Shown here in pieces: positions 1 through 9,619 of a stretch of 64,000 bases of DNA. The translations under genes and the position numbers were made by a program. The notes beneath the pieces were generated by a model. That model searched no databases and was not told where the DNA came from. It was given only the letters and a program-made list of their open reading frames with translations. The DNA is taken from contig CAXXSC010000010.1 of NCBI GenBank assembly GCA_963668435.2, positions 372,001-436,000 on the forward strand. The letters are read 5' to 3'. Source of the stretch: G963668435 sp963668435 (GTDB lineage Bacteria; Latescibacterota; Latescibacteria; Latescibacterales; Latescibacteraceae). The first letter of the stretch is position 1; each line of letters starts with the position of its first letter.

Positions 1-1701
1 AGGGATTTTCAGAGTCTGGCCCGGTACGATCCTTGTACGGCTGCCCATGTTGTTCAGCGCCTGGATCATGCTGACACTGGTGCCGTGCTTGACCGCGATA
101 GTCCAGAGAGAATCGTTTCGCCTGACTTTATATGTCTTTGCATTCTGCTTGGCAGCGGCTATCTCGCTCTGACTCACATTCTTTTTCGCAACAGTTGCCG
201 TAGATGCCGATGAAGACGAGGCAGTCCGGCGTCCGGGAATACGAAGACGCTGACCGACACGGAGTCTGTTACGATTGCGGATGTTGTTTTCCGCGACAAT
301 GCTGTTGACCGAAACACGAAAACGGGCGGCTATACCGGAAAGAGTATCACCACGTTTAACATAATAGGAATCGACCGCTGGCGGCTGATATTTTTCTTTT
401 GGCAGCTTGGCATACTCTTTGAGGAACGAGTCTTTCGTCCCAGCAGGAATGCGAAGAGCGTATTTTGTATTCGAGGGTGTATAGCCTTTGATAAGCTCCG
501 TATTGAGCAGTTTTAGCTCATCGAGATCGATTTTTGCACATTTTGCCGCTGTTTTCAAATTCGTATACGGAATTTCAATGGTATCATAGGCAAGTTCCGG
601 CTCTTTTTCAATGCCGCCAAAACCGAAAAGATCCGGTGCTTTCGAAATAATGATAGCAGCCATCAGGGACGGTACATAGTTACGTGTTTCGCGAGGCATA
701 TTCATTGTCCAGAAATCCGTTTTACCGGCTTTCAGCTGACGATTCACACCTCTCGGTCCCCAATTGTAAGCAGCCAGGACAAGGTACCAGTCATTGTAAA
801 TTTTATAGAGATCTTTCAAATGACGAGCCGCGGCCTTTGTCGATTTGAGCGGGTCACGGCGCTCATCATACCATTGGGTGCGCTTCAAGCCATACATGCG
901 GCCAGTCGAATAAGCGAACTGCCAGAGACCGGAACAACGCGCACGTGAGTACGCCTTGGCACTGAATCCGCTTTCGATCATAGCAAGGTAGGCAAGGTCA
1001 AGCGGTACATCCTCCTCTTCGAGAACTTCAATAATCATCGGCAGATAACGGCCGCTTCGCCTGATCCATTTCGCCATCTCTTTCTTTTTGACGGTCTGGA
1101 AAAAATAAATGGACTTTTTCACCTGGTCGTTGTACTCGATGGGAAAATCGCAGCGCAAAGCTATTTTCTGGACAACATGCCTGAGCTCATCATCTTTCCA
1201 CTGACCATTTTTGAAATCCTCCGGATTCACTTCCGAAAGCTCTTCAAGCCAGTTCATGGGCTCTTCACTGTTAATAACATCGACTTCTCTGAAAATCCTG
1301 CCATAATCCTGGAAAAGTGAAGCGAGGGTATTCATATAACGAAGTGCGAGCGACTCGTCGCCAATAGATGATATATCGACATCGGAGGCAAGCACCGCGG
1401 CGCTGTCGATCTTGGTCTCAGCAAGACTGAAATCGCCGGCGTCGAGTGCCTCGAGCGCACTGTCGTAATAATTAAGTATGGCAGAAAGTACGGCCTCTTC
1501 CTCGCCATAAATGGCAATATCAGCCGGGATCTCTTCCTGTTTCGTTTCAGTTGTGGGTGTTTCAGAGTTTTTCTGGACCGTAGTGTTCTCGGTGGCAATG
1601 GGGCCTTTTTCCACGGGATGTCTGGCAATCTGCGACAGGCAGCCGCTCTGCAAAAGCAGCGCCGTTACCATACACGATACAGAAATCAGTCGATAATTCA
1701 T
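1..1701 (-). CDS. MltD-like membrane-bound lytic murein transglycosylase with LysM repeats (partial, runs off left edge)
   Basis: Cuts the glycan strands of peptidoglycan in the periplasm. 567 codons are visible without a stop; the 3' end lies beyond position 1. The start ATG (1699-1701) opens a short hydrophobic signal ending in LQSGC, which reads as a lipoprotein cleavage site, although Gln at -3 is not ideal. After an acidic, helical N-terminal region comes an SLT (GH23) domain with the MIESGF motif; its Glu, near residue 243, is the expected catalytic acid, followed by GLWQFAYSTG and AAYNWGPRG. At least two LysM modules follow (YYVKRGDTLSGIA and YKVRRNDSLWTIA), giving the usual MltD order of SLT then LysM. 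The next upstream gene (SPOR lipoprotein) is also a cell-wall protein, so the pair may act together in wall remodelling. Confidence 0.9.
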   Translation of the reverse strand, partial: MNYRLISVSCMVTALLLQSGCLSQIARHPVEKGPIATENTTVQKNSETPTTETKQEEIPADIAIYGEEEAVLSAILNYYDSALEALDAGDFSLAETKIDSAAVLASDVDISSIGDESLALRYMNTLASLFQDYGRIFREVDVINSEEPMNWLEELSEVNPEDFKNGQWKDDELRHVVQKIALRCDFPIEYNDQVKKSIYFFQTVKKKEMAKWIRRSGRYLPMIIEVLEEEDVPLDLAYLAMIESGFSAKAYSRARCSGLWQFAYSTGRMYGLKRTQWYDERRDPLKSTKAAARHLKDLYKIYNDWYLVLAAYNWGPRGVNRQLKAGKTDFWTMNMPRETRNYVPSLMAAIIISKAPDLFGFGGIEKEPELAYDTIEIPYTNLKTAAKCAKIDLDELKLLNTELIKGYTPSNTKYALRIPAGTKDSFLKEYAKLPKEKYQPPAVDSYYVKRGDTLSGIAARFRVSVNSIVAENNIRNRNRLRVGQRLRIPGRRTASSSSASTATVAKKNVSQSEIAAAKQNAKTYKVRRNDSLWTIAVKHGTSVSMIQALNNMGSRTRIVPGQTLKIP

Positions 1702-1720
1702 TCCAATCCTTTCCATGCGC

Positions 1721-2239
1721 TTACGGCATCACCCGTAATGCATTTTTATAACCTTTTTCCTTTAAAAGTCTTACCTGACGATTAGCTTCATCTGCATTTC
1801 TGAAATCTCCGACCTGAACACGATAGAATGGCGCCTCGTAAATCAGGTACACCGGATAATCGAGGCGGTTTTCAGCACGTTCGGCAAGCGCTTCCATCTT
1901 TTCCTTGTCTTCATCGATACCGATCTGCACACGGTATACAGTACCGGGCGGTGGTGTCGCCGGGTCGGCGGGAATAACAGACTGTCCACTTTCTCCTGCA
2001 ATCGGCACGGAAGGTCTTATCTGCGTAGTTTCCGATGGAGACGCCGGCTCTGTATTTCGAGTTTCAGGGCTGTAACGCGAGGTCTCATTCACTGAGAACT
2101 CATCCGAATACGCAAAAGGATCGAGATCCTCACCAGGAGCACGTGGCGGTGCCTCTGCGGCATTTTTAGCGGCCATCCCACAGCCGGAAGCGACAGCCAG
2201 TACTGCAAGAAGCAGTAATGTGCAAACATTTCGTATCAT
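1721..2239 (-). CDS. SPOR-domain lipoprotein
   Basis: 172-residue lipoprotein. The signal peptide ends in VASGC, a good lipobox. Residues 25-95 are a low-complexity Pro/Glu/Ser linker. The C-terminal 75 residues (from TVYRVQIGI to the end, with FYRVQVGDF and LKEKGYKNALRV) match the SPOR fold, which binds denuded peptidoglycan glycans at division sites. The gene starts only 2 bases after the stop of the DUF3108 gene and is followed by the lytic transglycosylase. That order suits a wall-binding adaptor. No enzymatic domain is present. Confidence 0.85.
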   Translation of the reverse strand: MIRNVCTLLLLAVLAVASGCGMAAKNAAEAPPRAPGEDLDPFAYSDEFSVNETSRYSPETRNTEPASPSETTQIRPSVPIAGESGQSVIPADPATPPPGTVYRVQIGIDEDKEKMEALAERAENRLDYPVYLIYEAPFYRVQVGDFRNADEANRQVRLLKEKGYKNALRVMP

Positions 2240-2241
2240 AA

Positions 2242-3192
2242 TCAGTCTACCTTGCCATAACTGTATTTTTCCAGGTCTGTGCCGATACTGCCTATCAGCA
2301 CCTTGCTTTTCATCCTGACCGGGATGCGGTATTCGTCATCACTCACCCAGATTGTCAACTTGCCTTCCTGCTTGAACAAGCCCTCGGACTTCAATACCGG
2401 CTCGATCTTGATGCATTTAAACTCTCCGGCGGGAACCTTGATCTTCTCCCGCTTGTGGACGATGACTTTCAAAGGATATACTTTGCCGTCAGCATAAACA
2501 TCGATGAACTCGTCCCTGCCGACCACCAGATCGAAGGTTCTGAGATAATACAGTGAGCTCAATATATCCTGAATATACAGAGGAGTTTCTGTTACCGCGT
2601 TTTTCTTCTTCGTGTTCAGCGCAAGCATTCTGTCATGGTAAAAATCGACAATGCGGTTCGATTTGTATTTGCCCTCGCGAAGGCGTTTCTCAAAACGGCG
2701 GCTGAAAAGCCCCTCGGTATCGATAAATGAATTCACAACATCGCGGACTTTATAAAATTTCGAAATGAATGAGTTCGATTTCGCCGTGGTCTGGATATGA
2801 TAGCAATCGGCACCGTTGACATGTGTCTTCCCCACCACAGCCATCGTTGCTGTTCCCGCCTGATAGAACCCATAATTGACGGAAAACACCAAGTTCTCAC
2901 CAACATTCCATACTTTATTATCAATTTCCCGCGGAACGAATTTGCCCGGCGGGAATTTGTCGGCAATTTCCTTTGTCAGTTCACGCCCCTCGAACTCCTC
3001 TGTCCGCCAGGAACGTTCCGGAATCGACAGGGCAAGTGTATCTTCGAGAGCGTCCTCGCTGTCATCAACAACAACTGTCGTTCCGCCGCCTGCCGCCTGC
3101 GACTCATGTCCACCTAATAGGACTGCGCTGTCGAACAGAAGAACCGGCAGCAGAAACCCCGTTATGAGATATATGATCTTAGCTGTTTTCAT
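2242..3192 (-). CDS. DUF3108 family exported protein
   Basis: 316 residues with an N-terminal hydrophobic export signal (residues 4-27). The central part has the DUF3108 pattern: NVGENLVFSVNYGFYQAGTATM, then a domain ending with VWVSDDEYRIPVRMKSKVLIGS. DUF3108 proteins are predicted periplasmic or outer-membrane-associated proteins of unknown function, often encoded near LPS or envelope genes as here (two glycosyltransferases lie upstream). The ATG at 3190-3192 has no strong Shine-Dalgarno, so the start is set by the signal peptide. Function is not inferred beyond envelope localisation. Confidence 0.8.
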   Translation of the reverse strand: MKTAKIIYLITGFLLPVLLFDSAVLLGGHESQAAGGGTTVVVDDSEDALEDTLALSIPERSWRTEEFEGRELTKEIADKFPPGKFVPREIDNKVWNVGENLVFSVNYGFYQAGTATMAVVGKTHVNGADCYHIQTTAKSNSFISKFYKVRDVVNSFIDTEGLFSRRFEKRLREGKYKSNRIVDFYHDRMLALNTKKKNAVTETPLYIQDILSSLYYLRTFDLVVGRDEFIDVYADGKVYPLKVIVHKREKIKVPAGEFKCIKIEPVLKSEGLFKQEGKLTIWVSDDEYRIPVRMKSKVLIGSIGTDLEKYSYGKVD

Positions 3193-3220
3193 AACAAATG
3201 CTCAAACTGTCTCTTGTCTT

Positions 3221-4312
3221 TCAGCTGTTATCGAGTACTTCCCGGTACACACCGAGTGTCTTGTCGATCGTGTTATCGATCGTGTTGTCGTGAAGGATGT
3301 CAGCTGATCTTTTACCCATTTTTTCACGACGTGCCGGATCTTCGATAAGCTGGCACACTTTATCGGCCAACTGTTCGAAATCAGCTACAGGAACAATGAG
3401 ACCATTTATTCCGTCAAGGACAATTTCAGGTATGCCGCCGGCATTAGTGGTCACAATCGGCAGATTGAAATACATGGCATCGAGAATAGAGGTCCCAAGT
3501 CCCTCCTCACTCGATGACATGGCAAAGATATCAGCGGCCTTAAAAACAGCCTCGATATCTTTAATAAATCCTAGAAATATAACAGAATCCCCCAGTCCGA
3601 GGCTATTACTATTTTTTTCAAGCGTTTTCCTCAATTCACCCTCACCGGCAATAAGGAACCGGACATCAGGATGTTTCTGGACAACTATCGCTGCGGCCTT
3701 GAGAAGGTCGGTCTGAGATTTATGCGGTGCAAGCGCAGCGACATTTACAATAACAACGGCATCTTTGGAGATGCCAAGCTCAGCCCTCAGGTCACGAACA
3801 TCCGCATTATCATCGAACTGACCGGAAACAAAACCGCTTCGAACCGTTGTCACCCGGCTCTCCTCAATGCCATCCTCAATCAAAACACGTCTGATAGCAT
3901 CGGAAACAGTAAGAATGCGGTCCACGTGCGGCCCGTATTTGAATGTCTTGCTGAAATAGCTTTTTATATGAAAATCAACACGGCGGGAAACGATCAGGCG
4001 GCAGTTGTCAAGGCCGTGAACTGCAAACCAGGCCAGAGTATGAGCGTGCGAAGTGTGAGCATGTACCAGAGATATTTTTTCATGTTTTAACATGTTATGC
4101 AACTGCATGGCGGAGAAGACATCCCATTCTCCCCTGAGCGGCATGTAAACGACATTGATGCCGACTTTTGCGGCCCGAACACCTATCTCGCTGCCCGGCT
4201 TACAGACAAGTATATTTTCAACACCACGGTTATTGAGCCCCTTAATCAGTTCGAGAGCCTGACGCTCGCCGCCGCGCCATGACATTTGAGTATCAATGTG
4301 TGCAATACGCAT
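3221..4312 (-). CDS. Family 4 glycosyltransferase (GT-B fold)
   Basis: 363 residues. The N-terminal Rossmann half begins MRIAHIDTQMSWRGGERQ, the acceptor-side Gly-rich loop typical of GT4. The C-terminal half has FLIAGEGELRKTLE and the donor-binding EEGLGTSILDAMYFNLPIVTTNAGGIPE segment (E-x7-E equivalent), then GLIVP. It probably transfers a sugar nucleotide residue in LPS core or another surface glycan at the cytoplasmic face of the inner membrane. It lies next to a WaaE-like GT2 enzyme, which supports an LPS-type role. Donor and acceptor cannot be read from the sequence. Confidence 0.87.
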   Translation of the reverse strand: MRIAHIDTQMSWRGGERQALELIKGLNNRGVENILVCKPGSEIGVRAAKVGINVVYMPLRGEWDVFSAMQLHNMLKHEKISLVHAHTSHAHTLAWFAVHGLDNCRLIVSRRVDFHIKSYFSKTFKYGPHVDRILTVSDAIRRVLIEDGIEESRVTTVRSGFVSGQFDDNADVRDLRAELGISKDAVVIVNVAALAPHKSQTDLLKAAAIVVQKHPDVRFLIAGEGELRKTLEKNSNSLGLGDSVIFLGFIKDIEAVFKAADIFAMSSSEEGLGTSILDAMYFNLPIVTTNAGGIPEIVLDGINGLIVPVADFEQLADKVCQLIEDPARREKMGKRSADILHDNTIDNTIDKTLGVYREVLDNS

Positions 4313-4387
4313 CGTATAAGCCGTTAAAACCTTTCGAAAACCCGATTCTTATTCCATGATCAGGGAACCCGATCAAGCTCTTCATCT

Positions 4388-5164
4388 TTATTTGTTACTG
4401 CTCTCGATTTCATACAAGCGGGCATATTTCATACATACATAACAGGCACCCATCAGAGAGGCCACCAGCCCGGCCATGCCATCGAGAAACCCCGCTTTCA
4501 ACACATACATCCTCAAAAACTTGAATGGCGGCCTGAAAAGTATATCGATCCAGCGAAAACGCCGTCCTTTTGCATGTTCACGTTCAGCCCATATTTTTGT
4601 ATAACGTCCGATGGTAGCGATATGTTCCCCAAGATCCCGGTATGGCCTGTGCAGAAGGTCGCCTTTCAGACGGCCTTTCTGACCTTTACAGTCAAGACTC
4701 TCGTGAATGGTACTGTCACCCCATCCGGCTTTTCCCCGGCGGGAAAAACGCAGACGGTATTCGGGATACCAGCCCATATGACTGATCCATCGCCCCAGAT
4801 AGAAGTTCTTTCTGGAAACCTCATACGCATCAAATACTGCTTCAGACGTATTATCAAGAACCCTTTCTATAGAATACCTCAGCTCCGGGCTGACTTCCTC
4901 ATCCGCATCGATGTTAAGACACCAGTCGCACTTGCAGAGATCAAGAGCGCGGTTTTTCTGCAATGCAAAACCATTGAACTCGGCTGTGTGGACTTTCGCG
5001 CCCAACGAGGCTGCAATATCGACTGTCCGGTCGCTGCTGCCGGAATCAAGCACTATCACCTCATCCATCCAGGCTACACTTTCGATGGCTCGGGCAATAT
5101 TCGCTTCCTCGTCTTTCGTAATGATATAGGCGGAAACAGATTCCCTACCGGAAGTATCGCTCAC
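4388..5164 (-). CDS. Family 2 glycosyltransferase, WaaE/KdtX-like
   Basis: GT-A glycosyltransferase. Motifs: SAYIITKDEEANI at the nucleotide-binding start, IVLDSGSSDRTVDIA, NINADEEVSP-like DADEE (metal-binding DxD equivalent) and GWYPEYRLRFSRR, which is characteristic of the WaaE/KdtX group that decorates LPS inner core. I chose the GTG at 5162-5164 because GGAGGT lies just upstream; a TTG at 5197 would extend the protein by 11 residues with no ribosome site. The C-terminus has a hydrophobic stretch that may tether it to the membrane. It forms a likely LPS pair with the downstream GT4. Confidence 0.85.
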   Translation of the reverse strand: MSDTSGRESVSAYIITKDEEANIARAIESVAWMDEVIVLDSGSSDRTVDIAASLGAKVHTAEFNGFALQKNRALDLCKCDWCLNIDADEEVSPELRYSIERVLDNTSEAVFDAYEVSRKNFYLGRWISHMGWYPEYRLRFSRRGKAGWGDSTIHESLDCKGQKGRLKGDLLHRPYRDLGEHIATIGRYTKIWAEREHAKGRRFRWIDILFRPPFKFLRMYVLKAGFLDGMAGLVASLMGACYVCMKYARLYEIESSNK

Positions 5165-5320
5165 AGCACCTCCGCGGCAAAGCCGGATTGAGCACAATCC
5201 AAGGTCCCGGTTATATCAAAAAAAAGGCGTAACAGGCTCTCAACCCTTCCAGAATCCGATCGGGCTGTATGTCTGTTCCACCCTGTTTCTTTTCCATATA
5301 TCACAAGCATAACCTGACAA

Positions 5321-5833
5321 TCACATCGAACGGTACTTTTTCAGTGCCTGATCGAAAATGATATCCTTGACCCGGCCGATCTCCCGTTGAAGCTCATCGA
5401 AAACTTCACGGTACGTCTCATAATCGCTGCCGATAGGGTCGAAAACATCGAGGATTTCAGACCCGTCAAGATCGTTCCTCCCATAGGCTTTCAAGGGATG
5501 AACGTTCAGGCTTTCCGGCACCATTTCCTTAATATAATCACGGTGGGCGGTCTCCATTGTGAGGAGCAGGTCGGCAGTTTTCATGATCGGCTCTGTGAGA
5601 ACTCTCGATCGATGAAAATTCAGGTTAATTCCGTGTTTTTTCGCAACATGTACAGCATGTCCAGAAGCCGGATGACCGTTTTGCGTACGTGTTCCGGCAG
5701 ACAGGACCTCAACAGGAACAATGCTGTTGTGGGCCTGGTACGCATCAAGGATTATATCCTTGAGAATACCCTCCGCCATGGGGCTTCTGCAGATATTGCC
5801 GGTGCAGACAAAAACAACGAGATAGTTAGTCAT
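5321..5833 (-). CDS. Low-molecular-weight protein tyrosine phosphatase family protein
   Basis: 170 residues. The signature loop C-x5-R is present at CTGNICRS (Cys10, Arg16), and the general-acid Asp is in VFDPIGSD (Asp132). These residues define LMW phosphotyrosine phosphatases, which in bacteria often act with tyrosine kinases on polysaccharide export (Wzb type); arsenate reductases share the fold. The two glycosyltransferases downstream favour a polysaccharide role. No tyrosine kinase is in the window. A 189-base gap separates it from the beta-barrel gene upstream, so it probably has its own promoter. Confidence 0.87.
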   Translation of the reverse strand: MTNYLVVFVCTGNICRSPMAEGILKDIILDAYQAHNSIVPVEVLSAGTRTQNGHPASGHAVHVAKKHGINLNFHRSRVLTEPIMKTADLLLTMETAHRDYIKEMVPESLNVHPLKAYGRNDLDGSEILDVFDPIGSDYETYREVFDELQREIGRVKDIIFDQALKKYRSM

Positions 5834-6022
5834 AACATGCCTGTAAAATTAATACCATTTTTACCCAAGATATGGAAGATGGGCCGCATTTATGATACAA
5901 TATGTTGTAATATATATGCCTATACACGATAAGTCAAGTATTCTCGTCACCCGATTCCCGGCCAATACATATGGCCACACTGTTTTCTGTTGATAGCCGC
6001 ATCCGCATTGCGCATTGCACTA

Positions 6023-7096
6023 TTAATCCATCCACCCACCGAAACCGGCATAGAATTTCGGACTTCCAATATCATCGGAAGGAGTCGAAACGAGGAAATG
6101 AAACACTGTCGCACTCATATAGGGCATATCGGTCGTAAAGCCGAGACCGCCGCCGAAACCCAATTTAAGATCGTCTGTCTGCGTCTTGTATTCCCGCATA
6201 TTTTCCGCGCCCTTGACACGGCCAAGATCGATCTCGGTCAGAATGGAAAACTTCCGGAATTCGGCCTTTTTTATTCGCAGCACAAAATTCGGAAAAGGGC
6301 TCATCTCCAGCAGATTCTGCCAGTTGAACACTTTTCTCCCCCATAGTTCATCGTTGCTGTAACCGATCAGGTTGGAGCGCCCACCGAGAAAGAATATCGG
6401 AGATAACTGAGGTGTCATATTGCCGCGGTAATGGAGAAGTGTCCGGTATCTCAGTCCCGGCGAAAGACGGTGTGAAAAACGCGTAAGAAAATCGAGCAGG
6501 AAATAATTAAACTCGCCGCCGAGCACCCTGTATGAACGTTCCACCGCGGCATAGAACAGTATTGAGTTTACATTTTCCTCATTCTCGTTCTGATAGAGAT
6601 AATGAAGGCGAAACGAACGGTCCTGGTTACTGACAATTTTAGTCCCCATGCGACGGCGTGGCGACCATTCCCGTTCCACTTTGAATGTCATACCGATCGA
6701 GGAGTTGTTGCTCAAGCTGTGGATCAGAAACGGCGAGACCGACTGTTTCCGCCGCCAGATACCTGTTGAATCGCTGAAAACCTCCCTGAAATAGAGATTA
6801 TCGTCAACACTGATACCGGGATTGACCGTATACTTGAAAAACGAGTGGGTCATACCGAATCCCATATCCTGACGTTGATAATCGTAATCTGCAGAAACAG
6901 TGCTCCTGATATTATCGAACTCTTTCTGGAATATCATGTGAAATTCGAAAGTCGGTATATAAAAGGAGTATTTACTGCCGGTGGTCAGGAGGATCCTGTT
7001 GATCTGGATCATCATCGGACTGCTGTCCTCCTGGGCGTGTGATACCGCGGGAATAAGAAGAAGGAGTAGTAAAACAATAATGGACAGCTGGCGCAT
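6023..7096 (-). CDS. Predicted outer-membrane beta-barrel protein
   Basis: 357 residues starting at the ATG 7094-7096, preceded by GGGAGG. The upstream in-frame extension (to 7366) lies inside the ABC permease gene and is rejected. A clear signal peptide (RQLSIIVLLLLLLIPAVSHA, cut after SHA) is followed by alternating hydrophobic/aromatic beta-strands; FLGGRSNLIGY and the terminal FGGWMD region resemble Omp85/surface-antigen barrels. The start overlaps the permease stop by one base (TGATG), so the two are translationally coupled. This suggests a trans-envelope system with the ABC transporter. The family is not recognised with certainty. Confidence 0.65.
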   Translation of the reverse strand: MRQLSIIVLLLLLLIPAVSHAQEDSSPMMIQINRILLTTGSKYSFYIPTFEFHMIFQKEFDNIRSTVSADYDYQRQDMGFGMTHSFFKYTVNPGISVDDNLYFREVFSDSTGIWRRKQSVSPFLIHSLSNNSSIGMTFKVEREWSPRRRMGTKIVSNQDRSFRLHYLYQNENEENVNSILFYAAVERSYRVLGGEFNYFLLDFLTRFSHRLSPGLRYRTLLHYRGNMTPQLSPIFFLGGRSNLIGYSNDELWGRKVFNWQNLLEMSPFPNFVLRIKKAEFRKFSILTEIDLGRVKGAENMREYKTQTDDLKLGFGGGLGFTTDMPYMSATVFHFLVSTPSDDIGSPKFYAGFGGWMD

Positions 7097-8784
7097 CAAG
7101 CCTCCCGAACTGCAAGTTTTGACGCACCATACCGAAGCGGCAGTATGACGGCAAAAGAATTGAGAACAAGCGCCAGGATCGAGGATATGATAACAGCATT
7201 CACGGGAAAAGCACCGCCGAAAATGAGAAAGGTCGTATAACGGTAAAGCGGCAAAGCCACGAGTGCAATCATTGCTCCAATGTAAAAAAGCGAAACAATA
7301 ACCGTGAGGATACCGCCGGGACTGGAGGCGATCCTGCCGGGATTCCGCTCCGCGAAATCGGGCCACGCGGCGCCAAAACCAACCGCGATACTTGAAAGAG
7401 CCGCACTCATGAGGAATATGCCTGCAATGGTAATAACGAGATACAGGCTTTCGAGGTCAAGTATTATGCCGGAAATAAGCGCAATTATTTCTGTCAAAAT
7501 GGTGAAAACAGTGAAAAATGTCCAGAATTTCTGACGGAACAACGTTTTCATCGACAGGGGTGACGACTCGAGCACCCAGTAAGAAGTACCCTCGAGACTT
7601 ATGGCCGGATAAGCGAAACGGACAGAGAGAGTCGCCATGAGGAATCCGCAGAACCCGAAATTCATCAACGAAATAATGGTGCGCCACTGTTCGATTTCAA
7701 TTTCCTCCGGTATCAGCGCGAGACTCATAAAATAGAACACGAGGAGCGACAGAAGCAGGAAAAGCTGCGACCATTGGGCCGGATCGCGGAGGAACATGAC
7801 AACATCCTTGTTCAGAAGAGTCCTGAACTGCGTTTCACCGGCCTCGCAGGCTACGATACCGGCAGGCCGACGGGAACCGTCCGTGCGGAGTTTACGGGTT
7901 TGCTCAATCGAGTAAAGCCAGGTATTGAAATAGATTCTGTCGACGAGATAGTAGAGAAGCGAACATGAGAATAAAGCACTTGAAAGCAACGCGGCACTAT
8001 AGAGCCAGAAATCGATCCAGTTATCGAACACCAGTGCCCTAAGCCCCTGAATGAGCCAGAAATTCGGTGTCAGCGGATGCGAATTCATACGGAGATTGTT
8101 GACAAAAAGATTGAGCGCCCGGAAATCCTCCGTGAAAGGAATAATAAGCTCAGTCGGCTTCGCAAACTTTATAACCATCAGCAATAATACACAAAACAGC
8201 AGAATACTGCCAAGAACCATTGTTCTGAGATGGAGTTTTTTCGAGAAGTACATGCCGAGAATTGCAAGCATCACTCCAATCGACGAGGCAATCAACACAT
8301 AAGGCAGCAGTATGAGTATTCCTGTCAGCATGTATTTAAGTGTGCCGAACTCGCGCACTTTTGCATAGGAATAAAGAATGGGCAGACCCATGAACAAGAT
8401 CGCCCAGGAGCTGTAGACAATAATGTCGATAAACTTGCCGGTGAAGAGCGTCCGGCAGCCGGTAGGCGTGCTGAAAAGGTACTCCGTTTCATCGGAACGG
8501 AACAGCATCGCCAGCGCTGTTACGAAACTGGACACGATCAGCATGAAAAAGAAAACGAGATAGCCGGTCGAGATCAGCCTTTCGATGAGAAGAAAACCGA
8601 TATCTTCAAGCCCTACAACAAATTTGAAAATAAAGCCGTTGAAAAACAGATATGAAGCATAGACCAGAAAAAAAAGCATCAGGAGGATCGAAAACGTGCG
8701 CATTCTGGCGCTGCGCTTCTTTTCAAAAAGTAGCACCAGGAGAATTTTCATTTTCAGCTTGAGCAAAAGCCGGAATGCGCTCAT
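7096..8784 (-). CDS. ABC transporter permease (ABC-2-like)
   Basis: 562 residues with about twelve hydrophobic segments, arranged as two sets of six around a soluble central region containing TQFRTLLNKDVVMFLRDPAQW, typical of large ABC-2-like exporters. I chose the ATG at 8782-8784 (GGAG seven bases upstream) instead of a start inside the ATPase gene. It begins 16 bases after the ATPase stop and is coupled to the downstream beta-barrel gene. It should form the membrane channel of an exporter with the ATPase at 8801-9556. The substrate is unknown. Confidence 0.82.
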   Translation of the reverse strand: MSAFRLLLKLKMKILLVLLFEKKRSARMRTFSILLMLFFLVYASYLFFNGFIFKFVVGLEDIGFLLIERLISTGYLVFFFMLIVSSFVTALAMLFRSDETEYLFSTPTGCRTLFTGKFIDIIVYSSWAILFMGLPILYSYAKVREFGTLKYMLTGILILLPYVLIASSIGVMLAILGMYFSKKLHLRTMVLGSILLFCVLLLMVIKFAKPTELIIPFTEDFRALNLFVNNLRMNSHPLTPNFWLIQGLRALVFDNWIDFWLYSAALLSSALFSCSLLYYLVDRIYFNTWLYSIEQTRKLRTDGSRRPAGIVACEAGETQFRTLLNKDVVMFLRDPAQWSQLFLLLSLLVFYFMSLALIPEEIEIEQWRTIISLMNFGFCGFLMATLSVRFAYPAISLEGTSYWVLESSPLSMKTLFRQKFWTFFTVFTILTEIIALISGIILDLESLYLVITIAGIFLMSAALSSIAVGFGAAWPDFAERNPGRIASSPGGILTVIVSLFYIGAMIALVALPLYRYTTFLIFGGAFPVNAVIISSILALVLNSFAVILPLRYGASKLAVREA

Positions 8785-8800
8785 GTCAGTACTCCGTTCC

Positions 8801-9556
8801 TCAATCCATGTAAACGTTTCTCGTTTCACTCTCAGTAAGCTTCAGGAAAAGCTGTTCGAGGCTGCCGCCATCCATTTCAGCCTGATCCCTGAGCTCGTCA
8901 AGTGTACCGCTGGCAACAATGGAGCCCTTGTAGAGTATCGCCATCCTGTCTGACAGTTCCTCGACTACAGCGAGGTCGTGTGACGACATGAATATCGAGG
9001 TTTCATGATCACGGATCAGCAACAGCATGTCCTTGAGAAGACGGGCACTGGGCGGATCGAGACCGACTGTCGGCTCGTCAACCACGATGACTTTAGGACG
9101 ATGAATGAAACTGGCCGACATGGCGACTTTCTTTTTCATGCCGAACGAATACTCTTCGCAGCGGCGGTCGATCCAGCCGTGCATATCGAAAATATCGGCG
9201 ACCCATCGGATACGCCGCTCTATCATCTTCGGATCCATTTTGTAGAGTCCACCGACAAATGCCAGAAACTCACGCGCTGAAAGCTTATTATAAAGAAAGG
9301 GATTATCAGGCACATAACCGACCATGGCCCTGACAGCGAGAGGGTTCTCGTTGACATCGACACCATCGACTGTCACCCGTCCCTCATCGGGTCGGACAAG
9401 GCCGATAATGGTCTTGATAGTCGTAGTCTTTCCTGCGCCGTTCGGCCCCAGGTAACCGAAAAACTCGCCCTCTCCTACCTCAAGCGAAAGCCCTTTCAGG
9501 GCGCTGTAATCACCATAGTGTTTCGAGACATTTTCAATGGAAACAATCGGTTTCAT
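8801..9556 (-). CDS. ABC transporter ATP-binding protein
   Basis: 251 residues. Walker A is GPNGAGKTT, the Q-loop region is VGYVPDNPFLYNKLS, and Walker B plus catalytic Glu is VIVVDEPTVGLDP, followed by the D-loop and the SSHDL switch His. The signature motif is altered to YSFGMKKKV, with Phe where the second position is usually Ser/Gly, as seen in some ABC-2 exporter ATPases. It belongs to the exporter subfamily that pairs with ABC-2 permeases, and the next gene supplies that permease. It lies downstream of the transglutaminase-like gene with a 63-base gap. Confidence 0.92.
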   Translation of the reverse strand: MKPIVSIENVSKHYGDYSALKGLSLEVGEGEFFGYLGPNGAGKTTTIKTIIGLVRPDEGRVTVDGVDVNENPLAVRAMVGYVPDNPFLYNKLSAREFLAFVGGLYKMDPKMIERRIRWVADIFDMHGWIDRRCEEYSFGMKKKVAMSASFIHRPKVIVVDEPTVGLDPPSARLLKDMLLLIRDHETSIFMSSHDLAVVEELSDRMAILYKGSIVASGTLDELRDQAEMDGGSLEQLFLKLTESETRNVYMD

Positions 9557-9619
9557 CGTTTCTGTCCCCTTTATTGTCTGTACTGTTTCGCCTCAACAGC
9601 ATCTGCAAAAACGCCGCTG

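Noticed and set aside
7097..7366. 90-residue N-terminal extension of the beta-barrel protein
   Set aside because: It lies within the permease gene and precedes a clear signal peptide with its own ribosome site.
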